A stretch of 64,000 bases of DNA, from NCBI GenBank assembly GCA_031254645.1, contig JAIRUA010000007.1, positions 62,001-126,000 on the forward strand, in the 5' to 3' direction. The position numbers were made by a program, and so were the translations under genes. Below are positions 9,083 to 18,612 of the stretch, one piece after another. Within the stretch, counting starts at the first letter, position 1, and each line of letters opens with the position of its first letter. The notes below the pieces were generated by a model. The model was given only the letters and a program-made list of their open reading frames with translations. It did not search any database and was not told the origin of the DNA. Origin of the DNA: Dysgonamonadaceae bacterium (GTDB lineage: Bacteria > Bacteroidota > Bacteroidia > Bacteroidales > Dysgonomonadaceae).

Positions 9083-9090
9083 TATTTTTG
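9083..9090 (+). promoter_or_regulatory. promoter -7 box of the NlpC/P60 gene
   Basis: TATTTTTG at 9083-9090, 27 bases before the start codon. Confidence 0.55.
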
Positions 9091-9117
9091 CAAGATTATT
9101 CATCAAAATAACCAATA

Positions 9118-10200
9118 ATGGATTATTTAAAACATACGATAACCGCTTGTTATCGACCACTTTTTTATTTACTTATCGTACTCTATTTAGCATCTTGCGG
9201 TGTAAGCCGGAATGCAACTACGCAGCCTCAACCCCTTACAACAACTTCTACCAAACAGCAAGATTTGATTGATTTTTCGATGCGTTTTCTCGGAAGACCC
9301 TATCGATCGGCAGGAAAGGGTCCTAATAATTTCGATTGTTCCGGATTTACATCATTTGTTTTTAGAGAGTTTGGATATAATTTAGCTTCAAATTCCGCAG
9401 CACAAGACAGACAATTTCCCTCTATTGATAGAAAAACAGACTTACAAATAGGCGACTTAGTATTTTTTGAAGGAAGAGCACGTAATCGCAGAGTAGGACA
9501 CGTAGGCATTGTAACAGAAACCCGCTCTAATGGCGATTTTCGTTTCATTCACGCAGCAGTTACAGGTGGCGTTATCATATCATCCTCTACAGAAGCGTAT
9601 TACTCAGTACGCTATTTGCGTGGTGGTAGGGTTTTGAAAAACGACCCGAATTATGCATCACGTCCGAAAACTGTACCGGATAACCCGCAACCCCCGGCAA
9701 GAGCCAACCAAAATAGACGAGCGAGGAATAATAACAACAATCAAAATAACTCCTTCACACCTGCACCGCCTACCCAGAGAGAGCCTGTTGTACTTCGCGC
9801 AGCAAATGTATCGCCGCAAAGGAATGAACCTTTAATTTCCACGAATGAACAACTTGCCAATATTTCGGCAAATACAGATGAACCAAGAATACTTGTACAA
9901 ACAGATCCGTCGAAAAATCCTGCTCTTGCCGATAATAGAACAGCAAATAATGAAGAACGCCCGCCCATCACTTTTATAAACACGGATATCATTCGTCGAG
10001 AAGATAACCTCGTCGTGCCCGACCCTGTTGTAGCAAGAGTAGAAGTGAACGAACGACAGCAAACACATACCGTAAAATCGGGCGAAACACTCTTTTCCAT
10101 TTCCCGGCAATATAATACTACCGTAGAACAACTTAGACAATGGAATCCACAAATGGGTAATGTGCTGAGAACAGGGGAAGTATTGACAATTCGCAATTAA
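9118..10200 (+). CDS. NlpC/P60 peptidoglycan hydrolase lipoprotein with LysM
   Basis: A 360-residue lipoprotein. A hydrophobic signal ends in the lipobox LASC with the lipidated cysteine at 27. The NlpC/P60 domain (about 45-165) has catalytic C74 in FDCSGFTSF and H128 in VGHVGIV. A low-complexity Asn/Pro/Arg-rich linker (190-300) leads to a single LysM domain at about 315-358 (HTVKSGETLFSISRQY). It is likely a D,L-endopeptidase cutting peptide stems, held at the outer membrane and bound to murein through LysM. The linker is the least constrained part. Confidence 0.92.
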   Translation: MDYLKHTITACYRPLFYLLIVLYLASCGVSRNATTQPQPLTTTSTKQQDLIDFSMRFLGRPYRSAGKGPNNFDCSGFTSFVFREFGYNLASNSAAQDRQFPSIDRKTDLQIGDLVFFEGRARNRRVGHVGIVTETRSNGDFRFIHAAVTGGVIISSSTEAYYSVRYLRGGRVLKNDPNYASRPKTVPDNPQPPARANQNRRARNNNNNQNNSFTPAPPTQREPVVLRAANVSPQRNEPLISTNEQLANISANTDEPRILVQTDPSKNPALADNRTANNEERPPITFINTDIIRREDNLVVPDPVVARVEVNERQQTHTVKSGETLFSISRQYNTTVEQLRQWNPQMGNVLRTGEVLTIRN

Positions 10201-10216
10201 TAAAATACAAATCAAT

Positions 10217-10750
10217 ATGTTGATAAACGAAAGAAAAACGCGCCGCGAACGTCTACTACAAGTGGCGAACGAAATGATGACCGCAGCTCGCACCGCGCCA
10301 AAAGCAAAAGGTGTTGATATTATTGAAATCGTGCTCGTTACAGGCGACACTATCACAGAACTTTCGCAAGCGATGTTGCGATACAGCGAAGAAACAGGTA
10401 TGGGATTTATTACGCGCGATGCGGAAAACATTTTGAGTGCCGAAGCTATTGTTTTAATCGGTACAAAAAACCAGACGCACGGTTTGAATTGCGGATATTG
10501 TGGCTTTCCCACTTGTGTCGAAAAAATGCAACAGCCGACCGTTCCTTGTGCATTAACTACTACTGATGTGGGCATTGCTATTGGTGCGGCTTGTTCAGTT
10601 GCTGCTGATAGTCGAGTGGATAGTCGAGTAATGTTTTCTGTTGGACGTGTGGCAAAAAAATTGAATTACTTGCCTGAATGTTCTAATATTTACGCTATTC
10701 CGATAAGTTGTTCGTCAAAAAATCCGTTTTTTGATAGGGTGCCGAAGTAA
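10217..10750 (+). CDS. DUF2148 ferredoxin-like domain protein
   Basis: A 177-residue cytoplasmic protein of the DUF2148 family. A cysteine cluster C92, C95, C100 and C111 (NCGYCGFPTC, then VPC) could bind an iron-sulfur cluster, and a Gly/Ala-rich segment follows (IAIGAACSVAAD). Function is unknown. It starts 16 bases after the NlpC gene, so the two may be co-transcribed. No frameshift or truncation is apparent. Confidence 0.8.
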   Translation: MLINERKTRRERLLQVANEMMTAARTAPKAKGVDIIEIVLVTGDTITELSQAMLRYSEETGMGFITRDAENILSAEAIVLIGTKNQTHGLNCGYCGFPTCVEKMQQPTVPCALTTTDVGIAIGAACSVAADSRVDSRVMFSVGRVAKKLNYLPECSNIYAIPISCSSKNPFFDRVPK

Positions 10751-10825
10751 GTTTGATATGAAACTTTGACAACACCACTTATCACTTTGGTGACATTAGC
10801 AAGGTAATATTCTCGCAAATCGAAA

Positions 10826-13702
10826 ATGAATTTTCTTTATCGCATTGCCCAAAAATTCTACGCCGAATACGGAAACGAACTATACCGCCACACATTCGTT
10901 TTCCCCAATCGTCGTGCAGGTGTGTTTTTCCAAAAATACTTGGCTGAAATAGCAGGAAAACCACTTTTTTCGCCGTCGATTATCACTATTCAAGAGTTTT
11001 TTGAATCATTATCCGACTATCAATCAGCCGATAAAATTGAAATGCTCGTGATGCTGTACAAACATTACGTGCACATCAGCAAAACGGACGAAACATTCGA
11101 CGATTTTCTCTATTGGAGCGAAATGTTGTTGAACGATTTCAACGATGTGGACAAATATTTGGTAGATGCCAAACAGTTGTTTAAGAATATCAGTGATTTG
11201 CGCTCGTTAGACGGCGATATGTCGTATCTCACAGATGTACAAGTGGAAGCAATTCGCCGTTTTTGGACAGATTTTATGCCGATTGAAGGCAACGATACAA
11301 AGAAAAAATTTCAAGAAACATGGCAAATTCTTTTTGAATTATATACCTCTTTTCGCGCCGAATTGCACGAAAAAGGATATGCTTACGAAGGAATGTTGTT
11401 TCGTGAAATTGCCGAAAAGACAAAAGCGAAAAAAGAGCTGAGTACTCAATTTTCAGACATTGTTTTCGTAGGATTAAATGCTTTAACTCCCTCTGAAACA
11501 AAGCTATTAGATTATTTAAGAGTATCGGGTGTTGCTGATTTTTATTGGGATTATGATTCGCCTTTTGTTCGTGATGAGCAAAATCGTGCATCGTTTTGGG
11601 TAACGGAAAATCTCAACCGTTTCCCCTCAAAATTCGATATTAAAAACGATGAGAAAACAAGCAGCGAAAGGCCTGTTGTTGAACTCATTGGTATTCCTTC
11701 AGGCGTGGGACAAGCGAAACAGGTAACAAACATTCTTTCGCAACTTATCGCCTCAAACAAAATTACAAATCCCAACGAAGCGATAAACACCGCTATTGTT
11801 CTTCCCGACAAAAATTTGCTGCTTCCCCTACTCTATTCCATTCCGCAGGAAATCGGAAAAATCAATGTAACAATGGGTTACGGATTACAAAACGCATCGG
11901 GAACAAGTCTTATCGAACATATTGCCGGATTACAACAGAATATTCGAAAATCGGGCGAAAATACGATGTTTTATTACCGTTTCGTGCTTTCAATACTTAA
12001 TCATCAGCTGGTTGCGCTTGCTGCTCGCAAAAATGTAGAAATGCTCAAAACACATATTCTGAAAAATAATCGTATCGTGGTTTCAGCGCAAGAATTACAA
12101 ATTCATCAGTTGCTGAAGCTCATTTTCAAGCCAATAACGCATTGGCAAGATATTCCCGAATACTTGAAATCGATTTTATCGTATCTATATAATGTACTGA
12201 CCGGCGAAAAACACGCTGCAAATGATGACGACCCACACAGTGCACGACCAATTGATTTGGAACGTGAGTTTATTGTACAATATTATAAAGCGATTGTACG
12301 TCTGCAAGATACGTTGCGCGATGCCGGTGAGATGTCGGTTGAAACTTATTTTCGTTTGTTGAAAAAAGTTGTACAGGGTATCAACGTGTCATTTAGCGGC
12401 GAACCGTTGTCGGGATTGCAGATAATGGGTGTGCTGGAAACGCGCGCACTTGATTTCGATAATCTTATTATTTTGTCGATGAACGAGGGTGTTTTTCCGA
12501 CAAAAAATCACGTTAATTCATTCATTCCTTATTCGCTTCGCAGAGCATTTGAATTGCCCACACACGAACACCAAGACAGTGTTTACGCTTATCATTTTTA
12601 TCGAATGATTAGTCGCGCTCATCACGTGTTTCTGCTTTATGACACACGTGCCGAAGAAATGCAAACAGGCGAAGTAAGTCGTTATTTTTATCAACTCAAA
12701 TATTTATACAACAGCTCGTTCAACATTTCGGAACAAATAGTATCTTACGATGTTTCCGCACCCGAAATCGCTTCTGTTTCCGTTACAAAAACGGCAGAGA
12801 CATTACAAAAACTTGATAAATTTCGCGTGGATGGCGATAAATCGTTTTCGGCTTCGCTCATCAATAATTATATCAACTGTCCACTACAATTTTATTTCAC
12901 TGCTGTTGAGGGACTTTCGGAAGAAGACGAAGTACAGGAAACGGTGGAAGCAGCCGAATTTGGCTCTATTTTTCACCGGGTAATGGAGAATATTTACAAT
13001 CGACTGAAAGATGCACCGATTGTTCCCGATACACTTTCCACGATTGCGAAAGATGATGCTTATTTAATCTCACTTATCGAAAAAGCGTTTGCCCGCTATT
13101 ATTTTAAAGATGAACACAATCCGCAACCATTGCAAGGACAACATTATCTTATCGGCGAAATTTTGCGCAGTTATGTGAGACAAACGCTGGAAATGGATAA
13201 ACAGTTTACACCGTTTGAATATATTGATTCGGAATTTCGTTTCAATCAACCATATCGAGTAAACGAAGCGTTGAGCGTAAATTTCAAAGGAAGTATCGAC
13301 CGGATTGATAAAGTGAACGGAACGTATCGGGTAATTGATTACAAAACCGGCTCGGGACCAACAGATTTCAGAGATATTGAGCAACTGTTTGATGCTTCGA
13401 AAAACAATCGTCCGTATCAAATTTTACAAGTGTTTATTTATGCGCTTTTTTATAAGCCGGACGATAAAAATTTTCCTGTTTCACCCGCCATCTATTATTT
13501 GCGTTCTATTTTCAAAGATTTCAATCCGTCGATTTCGTACAATAAAAATCGTATTGATGATATTTCCACTTATTTGCCCGAATTTACAGAGCAGCTGAAT
13601 GTGTTATTTGAAGAAATTTTTAATCCACACGTGCCATTTTCACAAACTTTGAATGAAAAAAATTGTGAATGGTGTGCATTTAAAGATGTGTGTGGGCGAT
13701 AA
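10826..13702 (+). CDS. addB: AddB-like PD-(D/E)XK exonuclease (inactivated helicase fold)
   Basis: A 958-residue protein resembling the AddB/Rhodothermus-type subunit of the double-strand-break end-processing nuclease. The N-terminal FVFPNRRAGVFFQKYL occupies the Walker A position but lacks GKT/S, so the helicase is probably inactive. The C-terminal nuclease shows D in GSIDRIDK and D838-Y-K840 (VIDYKTGSG). Four cysteines arranged as in the AddB iron-sulfur nuclease are visible: C685 (INCPLQFYF) and C947, C950 and C956 near the C-terminus. The AddA helicase partner is not adjacent in this window. Confidence 0.85.
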   Translation: MNFLYRIAQKFYAEYGNELYRHTFVFPNRRAGVFFQKYLAEIAGKPLFSPSIITIQEFFESLSDYQSADKIEMLVMLYKHYVHISKTDETFDDFLYWSEMLLNDFNDVDKYLVDAKQLFKNISDLRSLDGDMSYLTDVQVEAIRRFWTDFMPIEGNDTKKKFQETWQILFELYTSFRAELHEKGYAYEGMLFREIAEKTKAKKELSTQFSDIVFVGLNALTPSETKLLDYLRVSGVADFYWDYDSPFVRDEQNRASFWVTENLNRFPSKFDIKNDEKTSSERPVVELIGIPSGVGQAKQVTNILSQLIASNKITNPNEAINTAIVLPDKNLLLPLLYSIPQEIGKINVTMGYGLQNASGTSLIEHIAGLQQNIRKSGENTMFYYRFVLSILNHQLVALAARKNVEMLKTHILKNNRIVVSAQELQIHQLLKLIFKPITHWQDIPEYLKSILSYLYNVLTGEKHAANDDDPHSARPIDLEREFIVQYYKAIVRLQDTLRDAGEMSVETYFRLLKKVVQGINVSFSGEPLSGLQIMGVLETRALDFDNLIILSMNEGVFPTKNHVNSFIPYSLRRAFELPTHEHQDSVYAYHFYRMISRAHHVFLLYDTRAEEMQTGEVSRYFYQLKYLYNSSFNISEQIVSYDVSAPEIASVSVTKTAETLQKLDKFRVDGDKSFSASLINNYINCPLQFYFTAVEGLSEEDEVQETVEAAEFGSIFHRVMENIYNRLKDAPIVPDTLSTIAKDDAYLISLIEKAFARYYFKDEHNPQPLQGQHYLIGEILRSYVRQTLEMDKQFTPFEYIDSEFRFNQPYRVNEALSVNFKGSIDRIDKVNGTYRVIDYKTGSGPTDFRDIEQLFDASKNNRPYQILQVFIYALFYKPDDKNFPVSPAIYYLRSIFKDFNPSISYNKNRIDDISTYLPEFTEQLNVLFEEIFNPHVPFSQTLNEKNCEWCAFKDVCGR

Positions 13703-13740
13703 GGATAAAAAAATGTTGAATAACCTTTTTATTCAACATT
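13702..13740 (-). terminator. terminator between addB and ferredoxin (convergent)
   Basis: A perfect 12-bp stem AATGTTGAATAA (13712-13723) / TTATTCAACATT (13729-13740). On the minus strand it is followed by TTTTTTTATCC, so it ends the ferredoxin transcript. It may also serve addB. Confidence 0.8.
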
Positions 13741-13764
13741 CTTTGTTCCAAATAAATCTGCAAT

Positions 13765-13932
13765 TTATGCCGGATGGATCGCCTCAGTCGGACAAGCGTC
13801 AACGCAAGTACCACAGTCTGTGCAAATTTCAGGGTCAATTACATAGATATCGCCTTCTTTGATTGCTTCTACCGGACACTCGTCAATGCAACTGCCACAA
13901 GCAATGCAATCTTCATTAATTACGTAAGCCAT
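13765..13932 (-). CDS. 2[4Fe-4S] ferredoxin
   Basis: A 55-residue ferredoxin starting MAYVINEDCIACGSC. Two complete cluster motifs are present: C9-x2-C12-x2-C15-x3-CP (19-20) and C37-x2-C40-x2-C43-x3-CP (47-48). It is a small soluble low-potential electron carrier of the clostridial type, expected to serve pyruvate or 2-oxoacid:ferredoxin oxidoreductases and hydrogenases in anaerobes. It has its own promoter (13990-13997) and terminator. Confidence 0.95.
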   Translation of the reverse strand: MAYVINEDCIACGSCIDECPVEAIKEGDIYVIDPEICTDCGTCVDACPTEAIHPA

Positions 13933-13989
13933 AATAATTTAATTAATTAGTTAATATGATTCGAGAATCTTATTTCTCTATTTGTACTA

Positions 13990-13997
13990 CAAAGATA
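13990..13997 (-). promoter_or_regulatory. ferredoxin promoter -7 box
   Basis: TATCTTTG on the minus strand, about 58 bases upstream of the ferredoxin ATG. Confidence 0.6.
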
Positions 13998-14040
13998 AAC
14001 AGTTTTTTTAATATAAGAAATTACGTGCTTCCGGAATTAC

Positions 14041-15075
14041 TTAATTTTTACTCTGTCTAAATAATGATGAGTATGTTTTCTTCCCTTCAAAATAGAATTT
14101 CCAAAGAATACTCTTCTTATATTGTGTGGAAATATCTGTTACAATAGTTTTCGATAGATTTTCACAACGAATTGATTGATAAGAAGATCTCATTTTCAAA
14201 AAATCCCTATGCGCCTTGATAACTGCTTGTGCATTTTTGAAATTTCCTCGTAATAATAAGTGCACAAATGCCAAAAAATCCAATACGTAACGCATCGCAA
14301 AGGTAGAAAAAAAATCTGCCGATGGTACGTTTTTATAAATCATCAATAGATTGTTACGAAAATTGAGGTACATTTTTCTCGGATTTTCTTTGCCCAACGA
14401 AGCACCGCCCACGTGATATACCACCGATGAGGAAACACACATCACTCCTCTACCTCGCGCGTTGAGTCGCCAACAAAGGTCAATTTCTTCCATATGCGCA
14501 AAAAAACGAGCATCTAAACCACCGGATTCGATATAATCTTTTCGGCGAATACACAAACAAGCACCTGTTGCCCAAAAAACAGGAATCGTTTCATCATATT
14601 GCCCTGTGTCTGTTTCGACTACGTCTAAAATACGACCACGACAAAAAGGATAACCATATCTATCAATAAAACCACCTGCAGCACCGGCGTATTCAAATTT
14701 TTCTTTATCATTATATGCTCGAACTTTAGGCTGAACAGCAGCTACTTCGGGGTGAGCATCCATAAAATCAACAAGCGTTTGCAGCCAATTTTCAGTAGTT
14801 TCTACATCGGAATTGAGTAAAACGACGTATTCCGAATTTATTTGTTGAATGGCACGATTGTAGCCTTCGGCAAAACCATAATTTTTATCGAATAAAATGA
14901 ATGGAACATCCGGAAATTGTGTTTTGAGAAAGTCAACAGAATCGTCGGTTGAACCATTGTCGGCAACAATGACTTCGCTGTTATCGCCAAGAGAGTGAGC
15001 GAATACGGTAGGAAGAAATTGCTCCAAGAGCCTTTTCCCGTTCCAGTTGAGTATGATAACGGCTATTCGCTTCAT
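14041..15075 (-). CDS. family 2 glycosyltransferase
   Basis: A 344-residue GT-A fold glycosyltransferase resembling WbbL/rhamnosyltransferase-type enzymes. The N-terminal nucleotide-sugar site reads IAVIILNWNGKRLLEQF, with the aspartate of ADNGSTDDS and the metal-binding-type LLNSDVE. An HMEEIDLCWRLNARG acceptor-side motif is typical of the rhamnosyl/galactosyl group. The C-terminal 80 residues are amphipathic and may bind the membrane. It is translationally close (7 bases) to the acyltransferase gene upstream, suggesting a role in lipopolysaccharide or another envelope glycan. The sugar is unknown. Confidence 0.88.
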   Translation of the reverse strand: MKRIAVIILNWNGKRLLEQFLPTVFAHSLGDNSEVIVADNGSTDDSVDFLKTQFPDVPFILFDKNYGFAEGYNRAIQQINSEYVVLLNSDVETTENWLQTLVDFMDAHPEVAAVQPKVRAYNDKEKFEYAGAAGGFIDRYGYPFCRGRILDVVETDTGQYDETIPVFWATGACLCIRRKDYIESGGLDARFFAHMEEIDLCWRLNARGRGVMCVSSSVVYHVGGASLGKENPRKMYLNFRNNLLMIYKNVPSADFFSTFAMRYVLDFLAFVHLLLRGNFKNAQAVIKAHRDFLKMRSSYQSIRCENLSKTIVTDISTQYKKSILWKFYFEGKKTYSSLFRQSKN

Positions 15076-15082
15076 TTACTTC

Positions 15083-15964
15083 TTAACTTCTACCAAACTT
15101 CCACTTGTTATGTGACCATAAATAATACGCCGGCTCGTTCAAAATCGTTTCTTCCAGTCTACGCATATATCGTTCCGTTACTGCAAATTCTTCTTCTTTA
15201 CTTGCATCGGGCGTAATAACAAAAAATTTGCCCACATAATGTCCGCGCTTCACCTTCACGATGTCGAGATAAACAACCGAAAAACCAAGTTGGCGCGCAA
15301 TGCGTTCCATGCCAATCTGTACAGGTGTGTCTTGGTTTAGAAAATTTGTCCAATACTGCGCTTGGTTTCGTTGCGGTCGTTGGTCGGTAAGAAAGCCGAT
15401 AACCATCGTTTTGCCGTCATTTCGTTGTTTGATGATTTTGCGTAGTGCACTGTCTTTTTCAATCGGCACGGGGCTAAACCGAGTGCGAATATTCAGAAAA
15501 AGACGGTCGAACGCTTCAGACTTCAATTGTTTGTAAATAAGTCCCTGTTCCACATTGCTTTGCAGACACATTCCGATAGACGGCACCCATTCCCAATTAC
15601 CGTAATGTCCGAGACTGAGGAAACAGGTATTTCCGTTTTCGGTAAGGTGATTGATGAGTTCTGGATTTTCAAATTTCATTCGCTTACGTGCCTCTTTATC
15701 CGACAAACGAAGCGTTTTTATCGTTTCAACAAAATAGTCGCACAAGTGGCGGTAAAATTTCTTTTCGACATGCTCAATTTCTTTTTGCGATTTTTGTGGA
15801 AAAGAGTTCAACAAATTTTTGCGCACAACTTTTCGTCTGTATTTAACTATGTAATAAACAAACGGGTAAACCAAATCAGAGAAAAAATAGAGCACACAAA
15901 AAGGCAGCATCGCTGTGAGGTTAGCTGCGCCGTATAACAAGTGATATTTTATGTTTTTTCTCAT
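15083..15964 (-). CDS. LpxL/HtrB-type lipid A acyltransferase
   Basis: A 293-residue inner-membrane acyltransferase of the LpxL/HtrB/WaaM family, which adds secondary acyl chains to lipid A. A hydrophobic N-terminal anchor (about 5-30) precedes the catalytic motif SLGHYGNWEW (the H-x4-E type of this family). The motif QRPQRNQAQ lies in the mid region. The start chosen is the ATG at 15964, whose ATGA overlaps the stop of mtaB. An in-frame ATG at 15976 also exists inside mtaB. This overlap indicates translational coupling with mtaB. Confidence 0.88.
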   Translation of the reverse strand: MRKNIKYHLLYGAANLTAMLPFCVLYFFSDLVYPFVYYIVKYRRKVVRKNLLNSFPQKSQKEIEHVEKKFYRHLCDYFVETIKTLRLSDKEARKRMKFENPELINHLTENGNTCFLSLGHYGNWEWVPSIGMCLQSNVEQGLIYKQLKSEAFDRLFLNIRTRFSPVPIEKDSALRKIIKQRNDGKTMVIGFLTDQRPQRNQAQYWTNFLNQDTPVQIGMERIARQLGFSVVYLDIVKVKRGHYVGKFFVITPDASKEEEFAVTERYMRRLEETILNEPAYYLWSHNKWKFGRS

Positions 15965-17271
15965 AAATATAAACATGCCATTTCTCCTTCATCATATTCA
16001 CCAATCATAACTTCTACTATTTGATTGACAAGCGCAGGCGCATAATCGGCACATATTTTTACGTAATTCTCTGTAAATCCGTGCATTTTTCCACCGTACT
16101 TGGTCTGTTCAAAAAGTGCTTTTCGGCGCGTGCCTTTTTGCGATTCGTAAAAGACGCGCAATTTTTCGTCCGAAATATCAAGTAATGCTTTCGAGCGTTC
16201 CTGTTTTACTTTTGGCTCTACTACGTGGGCGATTTTCAACACTTGCGTTCCCGGACGTTCGGAATAGGTGAAAACGTGCAGTTGTGAAATATCAAGCGAT
16301 TCAATAAACGCCTTGCCTTTGGCAAAAAACTCGTCGGTTTCACCGCGCATACCTACAATAACATCTACGCCAATGAAAGCGTCGGGCAATGTCGATTTTA
16401 TTTTTTCTATTTTATGACGGAAAAGTGCTGTGTCGTAACGGCGTTTCATCAATTTCAACACCTCATCGCTTCCTGCCTGCAACGGCAGATGAAAATGCGG
16501 TGCAAAACGCTTCGACTTAGCCACAAATTCGATAATTTCGTCGGAAAGTAAATTCGGTTCAATAGAAGAAATACGGTAACGTTCAATACCTTCCACATCG
16601 TCGAGTGCTTTTATCAGGTCGAAAAAAGTTTCGCCTGTGGAATGTCCAAAATCACCAACATTTACGCCCGTGAGTACGATTTCTTTTCCACCTTCTTGTG
16701 CCACATTTTTTGCCTGCGTCACTATATCAGCAATCGCACCATTGCGACTTCGTCCGCGAGCGTACGGAATGGTGCAATAGGTGCAAAAATAGTCGCAGCC
16801 GTCTTGTACTTTAAGGAAATAGCGTGTACGATCATCAGCCGAAACAGAGGGTACGAAAGATTTAATTCCAGTAATTTTCGATGTAATGATTTTGCCTTTT
16901 TCACGCTTTGTTAAATCTTCGAGATATTGTGTTATATCGAGTTTTTGCTCAGAGCCCAACACTAAATCTACACCGTTGATAGCGGCAATTTCATCGGGTT
17001 TTAATTGGGCATAACAACCTGTAACCACGATAAACGCATCAGGGTTTTGGTGAATAACTTTCCGGATAGCTTGTCGTCCTTTTTTATCGGCTAATTCAGT
17101 TACAGAACAGGTGTTTATCACACAAATATCCGCTTTTTGTCCTTTTTGGGCACGCATAATGCTAGCCTCTAAAAGCTGTCGCCCAATAGCCGATGTTTCT
17201 GCGAAGTTGAGTTTACAGCCCAATGTGTAATAGGCTGCTGTTTTGTTTTGAAATATTGATTGATCAATCAC
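15961..17271 (-). CDS. mtaB: tRNA t6A37 methylthiotransferase MtaB
   Basis: A radical-SAM enzyme that converts t6A37 to ms2t6A37 in tRNAs reading ANN codons. An N-terminal MiaB-type UPF0004 domain with Cys in YTLGCKLN and CSVTELADKK is followed by the radical-SAM motif GCDYFCTYC and a C-terminal TRAM-like region. The best start is GTG at 17271 (VIDQSIFQNKTAAYYTL), as in Bacteroides homologues. The in-frame codons upstream coincide with the promoter -7 box at 17299-17306 and cannot be translated from it. The stop overlaps the acyltransferase start by 4 bases. Confidence 0.92.
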   Translation of the reverse strand: MIDQSIFQNKTAAYYTLGCKLNFAETSAIGRQLLEASIMRAQKGQKADICVINTCSVTELADKKGRQAIRKVIHQNPDAFIVVTGCYAQLKPDEIAAINGVDLVLGSEQKLDITQYLEDLTKREKGKIITSKITGIKSFVPSVSADDRTRYFLKVQDGCDYFCTYCTIPYARGRSRNGAIADIVTQAKNVAQEGGKEIVLTGVNVGDFGHSTGETFFDLIKALDDVEGIERYRISSIEPNLLSDEIIEFVAKSKRFAPHFHLPLQAGSDEVLKLMKRRYDTALFRHKIEKIKSTLPDAFIGVDVIVGMRGETDEFFAKGKAFIESLDISQLHVFTYSERPGTQVLKIAHVVEPKVKQERSKALLDISDEKLRVFYESQKGTRRKALFEQTKYGGKMHGFTENYVKICADYAPALVNQIVEVMIGEYDEGEMACLYL

Positions 17272-17298
17272 CGTTTTTGCTCTTATTTCCCCAAAGTG

Positions 17299-17306
17299 CA
17301 AAGATA
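17299..17306 (-). promoter_or_regulatory. mtaB promoter -7 box
   Basis: TATCTTTG on the minus strand, followed by GCAC. It lies 28 bases before the GTG start. Confidence 0.65.
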
Positions 17307-17315
17307 CAACTTTTC

Positions 17316-17344
17316 AATCTAAAATCGTCAATCTAAAATCTAAA
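17316..17344. repeat. TCTAAAATC word repeat between mtaB and the KAS III gene
   Basis: The 25 bases at 17316-17340 (starting AATCTAAAATCGTC) are identical to the reverse complement of 48049-48073. The repeat begins about 7 bases after the stop codon of the KAS III gene. Confidence 0.8.
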
Positions 17345-17350
17345 TTAAGT

Positions 17351-18433
17351 TTACGGCACCTTATACACAATACTATTAATATTCATTCCCGCTCCTACCG
17401 AAGCCAAAATAATATTATCGCCACTATTCAACACGTGTCCGTTCAGCATTCTACGCGTCATCATATCCAATAGCGTGGGCACGGTAGCCACCGACGAATT
17501 ACCGAGCCACGAAATAGTCATCGGCATCACATCTTCAGGCGCTTCACGTTTGCCGAACAGTTTGTAAAGACGTGCGAGAATAGCATCGTCCATTTTTCCG
17601 TTTGCTTGATGAATCAGCACTTTTTTTATCTCTCCGATACCGATATTTAACTTGTCTAATCCGGCTTTTATTGCCTTCGGCACGTTTTCGAGCGCATAAT
17701 GATACAATCGACGACCGTTCATTTTTAAGTAATAATCTTTCTTTTTCGCCAATTCGTGGTTATAGGAATATCCCATATGAAGCATATTTACATAATCCAC
17801 AGCATCACTTTGTGCCACGTGCCCTAAAATACCTGTTGGTGTATCGCTCTCTTTGCCTTCCATTACCACAGCTGCTGCGCCGTCGGCATAAATCATACTG
17901 TCGCGGTCGTGCGGATCGGCAATGCGTGAAAGAATATCAGCACCCACCACGAGCACCTTTTTCGCATCACCCGAACGGATGTAGTAATCTGCTTGAATAA
18001 CACCCTGTAGCCAACCCGGACAACCAAACGTTGTGTCATACGCGACAGCCGACGGATTTTTGATGTTCAATTTCGCCTTTAAACGCGAAGCTAAGGTTGG
18101 TAATTGATCCACACGAATATTATCGATTGATGTTTCGCCAAAATTGTGTGCTAAGATGATATAATCGAGTTCCTCTTTGTCTATTCCTGCCGCTTCGATG
18201 GCTCGTTCGGCAGCGATAAGTGCCAAATCTGTAGTCGATTGATGGTCTTCGGCATATCGTCTTTCGGCAATAGTGGTGATTTCTTCAAATTTGCGTGTAA
18301 TTTCCTCGTTGGGTGTTGTTAATTTGTGTCCGGCAGAATCATAAAAATCATTCGAATGAAAATGCTCATTTTTAATCACTTTAGTTGGGCTATAGCTTCC
18401 TGTTCCTGTGAAAATGCTAAATATCTTTCTCAT
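17351..18433 (-). CDS. 3-oxoacyl-ACP synthase III (FabH-like)
   Basis: A 360-residue thiolase-fold condensing enzyme. The KAS III catalytic triad is complete: C138 in TTFGCPGWL, H275 in LIHQANGK and N312 in GNSSVATVP. It is longer than E. coli FabH (317), with inserts before C138 and around 205-240. It may be a specialised KAS III homologue rather than the main initiation enzyme for fatty acid synthesis. No acyl carrier protein or other fab gene is nearby, so the substrate is open. It is transcribed alone from a -7 box at 18470-18477. Confidence 0.85.
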   Translation of the reverse strand: MRKIFSIFTGTGSYSPTKVIKNEHFHSNDFYDSAGHKLTTPNEEITRKFEEITTIAERRYAEDHQSTTDLALIAAERAIEAAGIDKEELDYIILAHNFGETSIDNIRVDQLPTLASRLKAKLNIKNPSAVAYDTTFGCPGWLQGVIQADYYIRSGDAKKVLVVGADILSRIADPHDRDSMIYADGAAAVVMEGKESDTPTGILGHVAQSDAVDYVNMLHMGYSYNHELAKKKDYYLKMNGRRLYHYALENVPKAIKAGLDKLNIGIGEIKKVLIHQANGKMDDAILARLYKLFGKREAPEDVMPMTISWLGNSSVATVPTLLDMMTRRMLNGHVLNSGDNIILASVGAGMNINSIVYKVP

Positions 18434-18469
18434 ATTTCTTTTTATTTGTAAACAATCTTTTTATAAATG

Positions 18470-18477
18470 CAAAGATA
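18470..18477 (-). promoter_or_regulatory. promoter -7 box of the KAS III gene
   Basis: TATCTTTG on the minus strand, about 37 bases before the start codon. Confidence 0.6.
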
Positions 18478-18612
18478 GATAATTTATTTACAACAAATAG
18501 TATTTATTTAAATAAATGCTGCATTTTGTCAGCAATTTATTTTTGTTTATCGTAAAAATGACAGAAAAAAGTGTAACACTCCTAATTGTATTCTGCGTTT
18601 AATGCAAAAAAA

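Noticed and set aside
9832-10575. 247-codon antisense open frame
   Set aside because: It lies opposite the NlpC/P60 and DUF2148 genes, both of which have clear family motifs.
17272-17301. Longer N-terminus of mtaB from a TTG codon
   Set aside because: The extra codons begin on the promoter -7 box and have no counterpart in the family.
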